From Brasenia schreberi (lineage: Eukaryota > Streptophyta > Magnoliopsida > Nymphaeales > Cabombaceae): a stretch of DNA of 64,000 nucleotides. The stretch covers positions 8,128,637 to 8,192,636 of the forward strand of contig JAYKKT010000046.1 of NCBI GenBank assembly GCA_036023115.1, in the 5' to 3' direction. Each line of letters opens with the position of its first letter. Within the stretch, counting starts at the first letter, position 1. The notes beneath the pieces were generated by a model. It made no database searches. It saw nothing but the letters and a program-made list of their open reading frames with translations, and was not told the DNA's origin. Below, piece after piece: positions 33,084-45,400 of the stretch. A program made the translations under genes and the position numbers.

Positions 33084-36000
33084 ATGGGGAAGAACAGCAA
33101 CTGGTTTGTTGCTGTAAAGAAGACCTTTAACCATGGACAAAAAGAAAAGAAACACGAGGTCTCTCTCTCTCTCGCACACATTGGGGAGATTGTGTTGAGA
33201 AATCTTTCATACTAAAGAAATTTTGCCTTTGTTGATGTGTATAACAGAAAAGTGGCAAATCAAGATGGATGTGCCGAGGTTCAAGACGATCACGATCAGA
33301 TTCTTCATCCTCAGACGAGGAACCAGTTACGGTAGCCGCCGGGGAACCAAGGTTAGCTGAGACCATCTCTGAGCCAAAACAAGTAAGGTTCGGAATTGTC
33401 GCGGCACCTACCACAGAAGCAAAGCCTCCTGAGTCTGTCTCGGAGCCTGCCAAAGAAGTAAAGATTGCTGAAACTGTCTCAGCACCCATCAAAGAAGAAA
33501 GGCCGTCCGAAATCGTCGCAGAACCTATCAAAGAAGCCAAGATCATTGAAACTGCGTTGGCACCTAGAAGAGAACAACATCTTGTGGAAACTGTATCGGC
33601 ATCTCCAAAAGATGTAAGGATTGCAGAGACCATTTCGCCGCCTACCAAAGAATCAAAACTTGCCGAAACCGTCGTTGCACCGACCAAAGAAGAACCAAAG
33701 CCCGCCCAGACCGTTCCGGAGCTAATCAGACAAGCCAGGTTGGCTGAAATTGCATCAGTACCAGCATTACTAATTGAAGAAGCAAAATTGGCAGAAGCAG
33801 GGGATGAACAGAGTAGACGTGCTTATTCTGTTGCCATCGCAACAGCTGTTGCCGCCGAGGCTGCTGCCGCGGCGGCTCAGGCTGCTGCAGAGGTTGTTAG
33901 GCTTGCGACAGCGGTGATTCCTCGAGTTCAGGGAAAATCCAAGGAAGAGTTGGCAGCAATCAAGATTCAAACCATGTTTCGAGGATACCTGGTTTGTTGA
34001 CTCTCCGTTTTTTATTCATATCTCATGCAATGCCTCTTTTTGTATGACGATATCTATGTACGTTTGCAAACTCAGATATGGCCAATATGATTCGTTCGTT
34101 TGTTCTGTATTTCTATAATTGTCGTCATGCTACTGCTTCCATCTCATTCTGGTAAATATTAGGAGTGATACAAATTTTGTTGCTAATTCTGCTGAAGTGC
34201 TATCTTTTCCAATTTCTTGGGCAGAAAATGCGAAGCGAAATAAATGAAATTGATCCTGCATCATCTCCTTGCCTTAGAATAATTTTGATCAGTATATTTC
34301 GAGGTTTAAATCATGTATCAATGCATAGAATTCTCTAATACTTTGTCTAATTCATTACCGTTGTTTTAAATATTTTTGTCCAAAGTTAATAGAATCCTAT
34401 TCTGTTCCTTTCTGATGATTGATCTGCATTGCCGTGCATGATATGTGGTGATTGCTCAATGTTGACTGTAATACTTCTGGGCATCTAATGCAGGCAAGGA
34501 GAGCATTGCGGGCTTTGCGAGGACTTGAAAGGTTGAAAGCGCTCATTGAGGGAAGTGCTGTTAAGCGTCAAACTACAGGGACACTTCGATGTATGCAAAC
34601 GTTGGCTAGAGTTCAGTCCCAGGTCCACTCGAGAAGGATCAGGATGGCAGAGGAGAATCAAGCTTTGCAGCGTCAACTGCTACTGAAACATCAAAAGGAA
34701 CTTGAGAACTTGAAAGCATCTGTAAGTTGTGCCTATTCGGTTCTCTCTAGAGCAAGAATGAACTCATGGTTGCACCGTAAATCTTTGATGATCTAGAATG
34801 ATGCTAACCAGAAAAAGGAGAGGTAGCTTAAATGTCAAAAACTTGATAATCGTTGGCTTTTCTTTCCGCAATCAAATTTGACTTAAGGGCTCCTGGGGTT
34901 ATCTTCTATTGATTATAATGAAGGGCCCTTTCTTCAGTTTGCGCTTTAAGAAATTGTTGGAACGTAAACTCTGAGTATCATTGGTAGTTGGCCAAAGACT
35001 GCTACATTCTTTTCCGCAATCAAATTTGACTTAAGGGCTCCTGGGGTTATCTTCCATTGATTATAATGAAGGGCCCTTTCTTCAGTTTGCGCTTTAAGAA
35101 ATTGTTGGAACGTAAACTGTGAGTATCATTGGTAGTTGGCCAAAGACTGCTACATTCTTTTCCGCAATCAAATTTGACTTAAGGGCTCCAGGGGTTATCT
35201 TCCATTGATTATAATGAAGGGCCCTTTCTTCAGTTTGCGCTTTAAGAAATTGTTGGAACGTAAACTCTGAGTATCATTGGTAGTTGGCCAAAGACTGCTA
35301 CATTCTTTTATGATTGCTGAAAAGCGTATTTGCCTTCGCCTTTTTCCATAAATATCATTATGCTGGTTTGTTATTGACAAGCTTTTCTACTAAGTCCATC
35401 ATCCTTGTGCTAAGATATGGTGATAAGCTATGTTGGTCTTCTTACTAATGGGATAAAAGTCACGACAGATGGGAGAAGATTGGGATGATAGCATGCAGTC
35501 GAAGGAGCAGATAGAGGCCAACTTAATCCACAGACAAGAGGCTGCGATTCGAAGGGAGCGAGCATTGGCATATGCATTTTCTCATCAGGTAGAGATTGTG
35601 ATTTTTCTTCACATGCTGCTCTGTATTATGCTATGCTGATCATCGTGAGCTTCTGCAGCAACAATGGAGGCATTCAAGCAAGTCAACGAACCCGATGTTT
35701 CTCGACCCGAATAACCCACAGTGGGGATGGAGTTGGTTGGAGCGTTGGATGGCAGCAAGACCGTGGGAGAATTGCAGCGTCGCCGATCCTTCTGATGCAG
35801 CACCTCTGAGAAGCTCTGCTCGCCGAGAGACCAATGCAGACAAGCAAGCACCAGTAGCTCTGAAACCGGTGCGCACTAGCATGTGTTTGTCTCCTTCAAC
35901 ACCATCAAGGCCTTCGTCTGTAAGTGGAAGACCTTCTCTAAGTGGGAGGCCAAAGTTAACCAGTCCACGTAGTGACGATGACGCGAGAAGCACATTGAGC

Positions 36001-36345
36001 GTGCACTCTCAGAGAAACAGGCGACGGAGTATCACTCCTTCCTCCATTAGGGACGGCGAGAGCATCGCAAGCGCATCTTGGCTACCAAGTTACATGCAAC
36101 CTACTCAATCTGCAAGAGCCAAGTCTAGATTCAACAGCCCTCCGGGGGAGAAGCAAGACACAGGAGAAAGGACTCCTGGCACTCCGGCGAAGAAGCGACT
36201 GTCGTTCCCAGATTCTGGGGCCCACAGCAGTGCATCTTCAGGCCATCGCAGGCGCTTGTCCTGGCCCGGCAAGGTGGAGACCTCCTCCGTAAGAGATGTT
36301 GAAGTTGGTTCAGAGCCTACAGTGAGCAGTGGAAGCCGCAGGTAG
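33084..36345 (+). CDS. IQD: IQ67-domain (IQD) calmodulin-binding protein
   Basis: Five exons: 33084-33158, 33248-33991, 34494-34721, 35469-35588 and 35659-36345. All introns are phase 0; total 617 residues, stop TAG. The start MGKNSNWFVAVKKTF is typical of IQDs. Residues about 50-205 (exon 2) form an imperfect repeat rich in A/E-T-V, P and K-E. An Ala-rich helix precedes the IQ67 region at about 261-350: IKIQTMFRGYL, split from ARRALRALRGLERLKAL by the conserved phase-0 intron. Exon 5 has DPNNPQWGWSWLERWMAARPW and a DUF4005-like LPSYMQPTQSARAKSR. IQDs are plant scaffold proteins that bind calmodulin, microtubules and kinesin light-chain-related proteins and shape cells. The first donor (GAG then GTCTCT) is weak but keeps the frame. 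Confidence 0.92.
34863..35308 (+). repeat. 148-bp tandem repeat, three copies, in IQD intron 3
   Basis: Units start tttccgcaatcaaatttgac at 34863, 35011 and 35159, exactly 148 bases apart, with only a few differences (for example ttctattg against ttccattg). They fill much of the intron and do not reach the splice sites. Confidence 0.95.
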
Positions 36346-37591
36346 CTCCAAACTAGAAGGATGAAAAGGAAACAACATAAACAGTGTGAATTGTTATGGT
36401 CTTGATTGTGATCTTCCTTCCCCCCTCTTCTATCCGTAGTTGTTTCATTTGAATTTGAATTGGTCTCTGTTGTATTGTCTTATTGGTGAAGGCGAATTCA
36501 TACATTATGTTGGTGTGTGATCATTGTGGCTGTAGACATATGATACAGCAATCCATTCTCAGATGGATCTTCATATTTGTTCTCACTCTCTTGCGCGTGT
36601 ATTTATCTATCTGTACACACACACTGGGAGACATGCGAGATGGTTGGCAGGAAATCTACAGCTATGATTGACTTGAATGGCCAGGCTACAAACGGCTTGA
36701 ATAGAAGAATCTTTAAGACTTTGTGGGTGGCACAAAAGGGAGTCGAAACAGGATTGCTATTGTAAAAGGACCTATGAAGTGCCACTAAAATCCATAAAAA
36801 CAGTTCTCAAACTAAAATACATAAAACAGTCCTTTCTGCTTTAAGGTAACAATGAGACATGATACTTCCAAAAGAACCTATTCGGGTGGATTGAATGGCT
36901 TGGAATCTGCAAATTTCTTCAAAAAAACTATAAAAACTTGAAACAAATAGCAAAAAACAGAAAAAAGGCACCAGGCAGGACCCAACTTGCACCATATTAT
37001 TTTCCTAACAATTCGGTTAAATGAATACCAAATCAAAACCAAGATTTATCCCATACTAAGTCGATTCAATTCAAATCAGAAAATTCAAGCCTATTTAATT
37101 TGGTTACCCTAGGCCCATCTAGCACCCGGAAATATGAGATCTAACCAGGTTCGGTGGGGGATCTTGAAAGTCTTACAAGGTGAGGCGAATTAGCCCCTTC
37201 AATGGTTTAGGGTGGGGGCGAACTATGATCCACTATGGGCTATAGGCTTTAAGTTTATTTTTGAAATTCAAGTGGGGTGAATGCCTCACCTCAGCTCAAT
37301 GTAGATCCGCCTCTAACCAAGTTGGACCCCTCTTGAAAATCTCTTCCTTGGGCATGAAGGACGATACATTGAAGATAGACATGGCAGTTGTCATTTTGAT
37401 AGCGAAATGGCTGTGTACTTGGTGCTTGATGTGAAGATGTTATCTTTTCTCTGTGCATTGTTGATTAATTCATTTTCCCACCAACATCGAATTTCAACTT
37501 CTAAGGTTGAAAAGGAAAGAGGTGCTAGGGTTTCTTACAAGGAAGGGAGTGTAAATTCGGTATGGACCCTATTTTGCAAGCCATTGGTGGT

Positions 37592-37671
37592 CACTTGTCT
37601 TCCTCTAGGATTTATTTCACCCTATTTATACCTATAGGGTGAAATAAATAAATCCTCAAGGAAGACAAGTG
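37592..37671. repeat. Long near-perfect hairpin
   Basis: The left arm (cacttgtcttcc..aggatttatttcaccctat) and the right arm (atagggtgaaataaataaatcctcaaggaagacaagtg) are inverted copies of about 32-37 bases with a four-base length difference, separated by only ~10 bases. This is compatible with a foldback element or a young inverted duplication. Confidence 0.85.
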
Positions 37672-37865
37672 ATATGTATATATATAGTGATTGGATCTTC
37701 TTTTACTTTCGAAGCGGGTATTAATATAATAAGAGTGTCTTTTATATATATATATATATTTATTTATTTATTTAAATGCTCTTATAACTTTTTAAGTTAT
37801 ACTAATGCTCCCAAAAGCAAAGAGTGACGTGAGCATGCATGTGTTTGAAGTTGTAGGATTTAGTT

Positions 37866-37868
<3 letters not shown>

Positions 37869-37925
<57 letters not shown>
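37869..37925. repeat. (TA)28 microsatellite
   Basis: Pure TA tract of about 57 bases followed by tgtatgtatg. Confidence 0.95.
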
Positions 37926-37938
<13 letters not shown>

Positions 37939-39449
37939 GGATTTAGTACACCATGATGAGTTTGTATACCAAATCTATACCATTCAATCAAAGAGATAAT
38001 AATTTATTTTAAGTTCAACCATAAAAGTAATTTTTTAAATTTAAAAATAAAAAGTTGATGTACTTTTCACTTTTTGTATTTGAATTTCAACTATAAGATC
38101 CATATGACAAGAAGGTATACATTGATAATTGTGATCCAGTATTTGCATTCTAAGAAGGGACATGGGCCACGACTTATTTAAGTGCATATCAAGTCCAATC
38201 CATGGCTCTTAGTTTAGCATGTTGGGATGCTGCCAAAGCCATATCCACACACATGGTTTGGGTCTAAGTCCAGATCTGGAATCCAATTAGTCAGATCTAA
38301 TAAACCAAAACAAGGCAAGACCAACAATTAGATCCAGATCCAGATTTCGATTTCGATTTCCGCATCCAAACCTAATGGACGACCCAAAACCAGGACTGCT
38401 TGACACATTTTGGTGGGCAGAGAGTGGTTGTGTGGATGGGAAAAGAGGATGCTAATCCAATTTAGGAGAAAGATGATTATGTTGATGGTCCATAAGAAGG
38501 AAATGCTGCTTCATATCATGGTAGAAAAGATCGAGCACAATGACAACTAAGAATCCAAATAGCCGACCTCACTTAGTGCCAAAGAATGCTCAACAACGAC
38601 ATCATGGTGCCGATATAGTGAACACAGACAAAGGGGAAATCCTACCCAAACACTCTAAACTTAAGCCAAATCTTCATTCATTTGATGTTTGATCCAATTT
38701 CGACTCAATTAATCAGATTTGACAACCATAACCCATATCCACTTGGTAATGGGATCGGTTCAGGGTCTCATCTCCTCACATTTCTGACCAATATCCGATC
38801 CGGTTGCATTTTGTACTTGTGTTGTGTTGTCTTCTGATATCCAAATCTCACTATTAAAAAATTAGGCGCTTCATCAAGTCTGAAAGTTGTTTGCCTAAAT
38901 GGATATGGTGTAGGTTATTAAGGCTGGGAATATAAAACGCAACACTGAAACCCGAAAAATGAATTCGTGTTCGGGTTCACCTGCTTCTGACGCGAATGCC
39001 AAACAAGACATGTAAAATAACCCCAAAGAACCTGTTTGAAATATAACTTGATATGGAAATCCGGTATGGACACAACCAGGGAAACCTGTACTCATGCCCA
39101 TCCGAAGTAGGATTGCAAAAGGTTGACCTGCTTTTTCACCAGGTTGAATGACACGACAGGAACAAACCCGAGAAACATGAAACACGAAACTGCCACCCTT
39201 ACCTCTTTCATGGTACTTCTGTTTGGCGACCGAGTTGGCTTACCCAATCAATTTTTCGCAAGATTCTCAGCCGTCCATCTTTAGATGGACGGCCTCCAAG
39301 TGAAGGGAAGAATAAAAATACTTGCATTAAAAGGGTGGCTACAATTCAAGTTTAAATTTTTGGGAGACCAGCGCTCGTTGCAAGCAATCGTTTTGGTATA
39401 ATGAAACGAAGACCCGATAAAGGCGGGGAGGAAAGGAAGAAGCTAGAGA

Positions 39450-42400
39450 ATGGAAGATGACCATTCATCAAACGAATCAGAAATCCCAACCATATTCATA
39501 TCTGAGGAAGAAATGGCCGCGTTCGAAGCCGCTATTGCCAATGCCACCCGCTCTCTTTCCTCCCGCTCTCTCTCATCGTTGCCCCCAAAGCCCCCTCTAA
39601 TCCCGCAATCATCATCGCATTCCTCTGCACGATTCATCATTTTGACAACTACCCATCAACGACAAGCCGATCCCAAGGCGGTGGACGTCGAGGATTCTTG
39701 TGGGTACAACAAGGCGACGCTCCCCAAATCCTTGTTTCAACGTTATAGGATGAGAAGGGGCCTTGCTGTTACAGATATCACAGCTGCAGTATGTTCATTC
39801 ATTAGTCATCTGCTTTTGATTTCCGTGTTTTGTTTGATCGTGTCGGGATGTGTCCAAATATGATTTCCGTATTTCCTTATGTTGTTTCTACGCTTTATTT
39901 TTCGTGTATCTCATCTATGGCGTAAACTGGTTAAGCTGTATTGATCTACGAGATATTATGGATTAGGCAACTACAGTTCGAGAAAACTGTGAAATGAGAA
40001 AAACAAGAAATAACCGGAAGTACCAAGTGGATTCAGTATCCCATCATTTGCCATTTACTATCCTGCTACTCCCATCTGTTTATAGATCAAGAGTTTATAT
40101 ATCAACAAGTATTACCGCAATTTTGATGACACATACGTTTCCCATGTGAATTCATTTCTGAAAAGATGACATCCCATCTTAAGGATAAACATGGATCTCA
40201 AGGATCACTAGCCTATTACAATCCAAGTAAGGGAAGCCCCAAGTAGAAGCTTCAATCCAAATGCATGCAGGACTCTGGATATGCTTCTTCGGCTTTTATC
40301 TGTATGAATTTGCATATGAGGCTCTCACATAGATCTTTTGCTACTAAATGACCAGAAAAGAGAAGGCCCCATGCCTGAACAACTTCTGCACTTTCTATGT
40401 GCTCTTGAATGCTATTACAGTTGAATCTAGTTCTTGTTGGCTTGTCAACTACAAACTTTGTTCACATTTAGTTCGTAACATATGCAATTATCTCCTATGA
40501 TTTGGGTGAACATTTGAAACATTTTGTACGCAATAGCAACTCGTTAATGAAGTTGTGGTGGTGAACGTAGAATTGAGATATGTTGAATGTCGATAGACAT
40601 TGCTCTGGAAGCTTTTCTCATTCCACTCTCCTGACCTGAAAGCTCCTTCTTCTGCTCTCTTCTTGTGGGTATCTGAGCTTGGGCTTATTTTGTGAAGGGT
40701 ATGCAACTGGCTACGTTAAGATTTCCCAATGTTTATTTGTTACGTTTGACTTCATTTGTGTAGGAATGGTGTGAAAAGCAGATGGAATTTATTCTTACCC
40801 GTGGCAAGCCAGAATCAACGGAAGCGATGAGAATTGGCACATCTCGCCATCTACAATTGGAGGAAGAGGTAAATATGGAAAGTCTAAGGCTACTTGTGTA
40901 CTTTGTTGGATGCTTTTTTTTTTGTATATATGTCCACCTTTTCAAACGGAACTTTTGATCATTAACGTCAGCTTTGATAATTAACCCCAGCATGCCTAAG
41001 TTTCCAATGTTTTATTGTAGGTCTTGAAAAGAGTAGAAATTCGTACAGAAACACGTGAAGATGCCTGGGCACTGAAATTGTTGAACTTCATCTATGGTAC
41101 TAATCTATTATTATCAAAAGGCTTAACTCGTGAGCTACCAATGTAAGCCACTTTCTGTCAAATCAATACATTTTAAATTTTCGCTATCATCAGTTTCATG
41201 TATACTTAGACAAAAATGAATCGTTGAATGGAGAATATTGCTTAAAAAACTGATCAATTACCATTATTTTGTATATGGTCTCCCTGATGTTTTGATCATT
41301 GAAATCTGGTTAAATTTGAAACCACTTGTTCCTCTAGGGAAAATGTATATAGGCCCTTAATGAGATCATGCACCTTTTTCAAAATGTCCACGCATTAATC
41401 GCTGTATAAATAAAGCCATTCACATCTATGTAAGGGATACTACTGAAAATATTCTCATTTTTCTGATATAACATGCTCAGAAGATGTATGCTGCATGTAA
41501 AGGAGCCAACACTGTTTCACATATTTGATGTATGCTTCTTTATCATAGTTTTAATCAGCTTAAGTGGGCAAAGGCTCATCTTTATTGACTTCTTCAGTTT
41601 GGACAATGGGATATTTTGAACAAAATTTATTGGTAATGTAATATCCTTAGTTATAGCATATAATTCACTGAAACAGGGAAGTACTATAATTTTTGGTTAT
41701 GCAATTTGAACTTCTATACTTGATTTTGCAGTCAGCTGTATGACATGACTGATTGTTGTCACGCCTAGCATTCTTTTGGTCATTGGATCATATGATTACT
41801 GAGTAGTCACTGTTTATGTAGTTGTCATCCTCAAGAAGATGCATGACACATACTTTTTAATATCTACAGAGTTGGTCTTGTTCAAGGTGTTTGGATGGTT
41901 GGAGTGATTGATGAAGTTCGATTGACTACATCAACCACTCCAATGCCAGATGTTCAAATGCCAATGCTAGTTGATACAAAAACTAGGCACCATAAAGCAC
42001 TTCCTTCTGAAGCACAAAAGAGAAATGCCAGGTACTTGACAAACTTCTTCTTGGATAGATCTTAAATTTTATGGTATCCTTTTTCTATTTACGAATATTT
42101 AAAAGATAATACAAACATGTGGCAAATGATAGTCATGATTACTAATTAAAAGCCTAAAGAAAATGTTTCAATCTAGTATGTTAGATAGAGATGTCTGCAA
42201 AATTTGATGAGTACAAATCTATAGAAGTGCTTTATGTTTCACTATCTGTCTTGCAATAACACTCTTTTTGTGAAACGAGTACAACAACTAAGCTTTTCCC
42301 CATACTAGATGGGGTCGGCTACATGAATTCTTTGTTTCCGTAGAGCTTGATCATGTGTCATGCTAACCGTTAACTCAACATATGCCAAATCATACTTTAT

Positions 42401-45400
42401 TGTTTCCTTTCAATACTTTTGTGGTCTTCCTCTTCCTCTTTTAATTTTCACAATATAGTTTCTCATACCTTCTTGCCGAAGCTTCCTTCAGTCATCTTTA
42501 TACGGTTCCAAACCATTTTAAAAGATTTTTCTTCATTTTGTCATCTATTGATGTCACTCTCAATTTGTTTCTCATAACCTTATTATATATAGTCTTTATT
42601 TTTGTGGCTACTCATCCATCTCTACATCTTCATTTTTGTCATAGACATCTTTTGTACATGTTAATAATTAACTACCCAATACTCAACCATAGAACTTACC
42701 TTTCAACTTTAATGCTATCTTGTCACATAGAATACCTTATGCATCTCTCCATTTTAATCAACATGTATTAATTCTATGCGTAACATATCATATTTAAAGC
42801 TTTCCTTATAAGGGATGCAATGTGTGCCGATCTTAATTTCTATGTCATTTCAATTAACCAAATAATCAAACTTGCATTCCATTTATTTTGTCTTTGTTTT
42901 ATTAAGTCGAAAGACTATACTTTCTAATTCTCTCCGTGGTTCTAATTTCATATTAACTTTTTCCTTAGACTCATTAACTAATACAATGTCATCTACGAAT
43001 AACATACACCAAGGGACTTCATCTTGAATATTTTTTGTTAGCTCATAAATAACCGATACAAATAAATATGGACTTAAAGTTGATCCTTGATGTAATCTAT
43101 ATTAACTTCAAAGAACTTTCATTCTTTCATGGGTCCTTCAAAAAATATTTCTTGACATCTTATTTTCTAGCTGTTACTAGATTAATAAATATATTCTTTT
43201 TTTACTCTATAATATTCTATAAGACATCTCAATAGATGAATAGCCTCAATCATAGATCTTTCTGGCATGAATCTAAATTGGTTTTGTGTTGTACTCGATA
43301 TTTGTCTCAATATACGTTAATAATTCTTTCCAATAATTTTATAGTGTGATTATTATTGAAGAATATACTGTATTAATGTTATCTCTGTATTTTTTTTATA
43401 TTTTGGTATTATTGTAATTGCCCATAGTACTAAGGGCATTTTGGTCTTTTTGCAGTCCAAATTGTTTTAGGTTTAAAAGCTTTTTACATAATAGAAGAGT
43501 GAGAAAAGGGGTGACCTTCTAGTGGAGGGCCAATCCTCCGTTCTCCTCCTTTTGAGTAACACTGTTTATGATTTATAACATGGTATCAGTGCATGGAGGC
43601 AACAATTTCATCGGCTCTTGGTTTGTTTAAAGGCGAAGAATGTTCACACGGCGCGCACGAGGTGCACGGTAAGCCAGGATGCGAGAAATGAGGCTGCAAA
43701 GAGTAAATGATGAGTTGGAAATGAGAAACAAGAAGCTTGCAGAAGAAAGAGCAGAATTTAGAAGAAACGATTATGGAGTATATGTGCAATCAGAGCGATT
43801 TGTATGTAAAGTGTGAGCGTGTCATTGTCACCTTGACCGATTGATTGAAAGTCATCGACGGTGAGGGTCTTGGATGTGGTCACAACACAGAAGAGCCAAT
43901 CCATACCGAAACTGAAGCCCTTCAACAGGAACAAGATCGAACGAGGCCTGAAGGTGCCAATTGGTCTCCTTCCTGCCTTTATTGAAAAAGGGTCGTAGAG
44001 TGATGTAGATGGAGCTGAGAGACCACGAGAGTGTGAGCGAGTGAGACACATGACTATGGCATGGAGAAGGTCGGAGATAAAGTGCATCGAGGATCGAATG
44101 AACCGACAGGTGACATTCTCCACGCGTTGCAGGTTTGATGAAGAAAGGCTTCGAGATCATGGTGTTGTGCAATGTCGATGTGGCGTTCATTGTCTTCAGC
44201 TCCAAAGGGAAGCTTTACGAGTTCTCTAACCACTGTGGTATGATGAGACATTTGAGCACTACCATACGCATGTGAACAGTGAAAGAAGCGTCAGGAAAAG
44301 TGAAGAGGTAAAAATGGATGCAAATGCCAGAAGCTGACAACAATACAATGAACTTGATAGACAAACATAAAGTAGTCGATTTTAGAGTATTGCTCAACCC
44401 TTGAAGGAGATGCATCATATAGCTGTTGAAGGGCATACTTCGAGCTTAAAGATTTGGAAAAGAAGCTTCCTAAAGAAGAAGTTGAATTCGTGGTTATACA
44501 GAGTGAAGGAGTCAAGTTTTTATCGAATGCTTGCATGCTGTTATGATCAGATCTGCCAAGTGCCTAATGTTTTTAAGGATAATGAAATCTTCCAGGCAAT
44601 TTCGATAGTGAAGAGGTGTTCAAGTTAAGGCAGATGATTGGAAGAGCATATGTTTCACTTCGAGAGGATAATTTAACAACTATGAAAACAGGGAGAGTTG
44701 TTCCACAAACCATTGCTAATTGATGTTGTTTCTTAAGGAAATTCAGAAAGAACTGCAGTTGCTTGAAAATAAAGAGATAGGAAGAAGAAATTGAAGATAG
44801 TGTTAAAAAACTGCAAGGAAATTATGTCACCACAGTTACTTGAAAATAAAATCGTTGTGTAAAAGAGGCTTGTTGTAAAGTAAAAAAAATAGAGAAGAAA
44901 GAGGGTTGCAACTCCTAGGGGGACTGCACATACCAAATCCCATCTTCTACATTATATTGTGTAAGCATCAGCTGCTGCTAGGAAGGCACAAAAAAATCTG
45001 ATAGAAGTGTATATGGTAGAGAGAGTATACTCAATCAACACATCGGCCACAGCCATGAAGGTGCAGGAAAGGTGATAGAAGTGTGTATGGTGGAGATAAT
45101 ACTTTTAACCATAAAATCAATTTTCTCAAAAACATAGAACATGACATGTGAAGAAACCAACAACCTTAGAGAGATTAGAATTTCATGATTGAAAAGAAAA
45201 AAGAGAGAAAGGCGGTCCAATTCTATCTTCTCATGATTGAAAAGAAGAAAGAGAAAGAGGCATCCAATTCTATCTTCTATTTGTTTGAAGACCAGACTTT
45301 ATAATTGAAAGAAGAAAGAGAGAGAGGGGCGATTGCACCAAGAATAGTCAGCCTATCTAATTCCATGTTTTATCAAGTTTTTTTTTGTGGTTTTATCATC

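Larger units (their letters stand above)
36346..39449. other. Intergenic stretch between IQD and EXO5
   Basis: Begins with the probable IQD 3' UTR. No other gene is recognised. It holds a long near-perfect hairpin (37592-37671), TA tracts, a gatccgcct-type terminus near 37306 and CACGAA-type decayed repeats at about 38940-39190. The last ~100 bases are the probable EXO5 leader. Confidence 0.6.

Noticed and set aside
33127..33687. 186-codon minus-strand frame
   Set aside because: Antisense shadow of the repetitive IQD exon 2.
43758..44205. Minus-strand frames opposite the MADS fragment
   Set aside because: The plus strand has the clear MADS homology. The minus-strand peptides were not recognised, though another captured fragment near 43850-44000 cannot be excluded.
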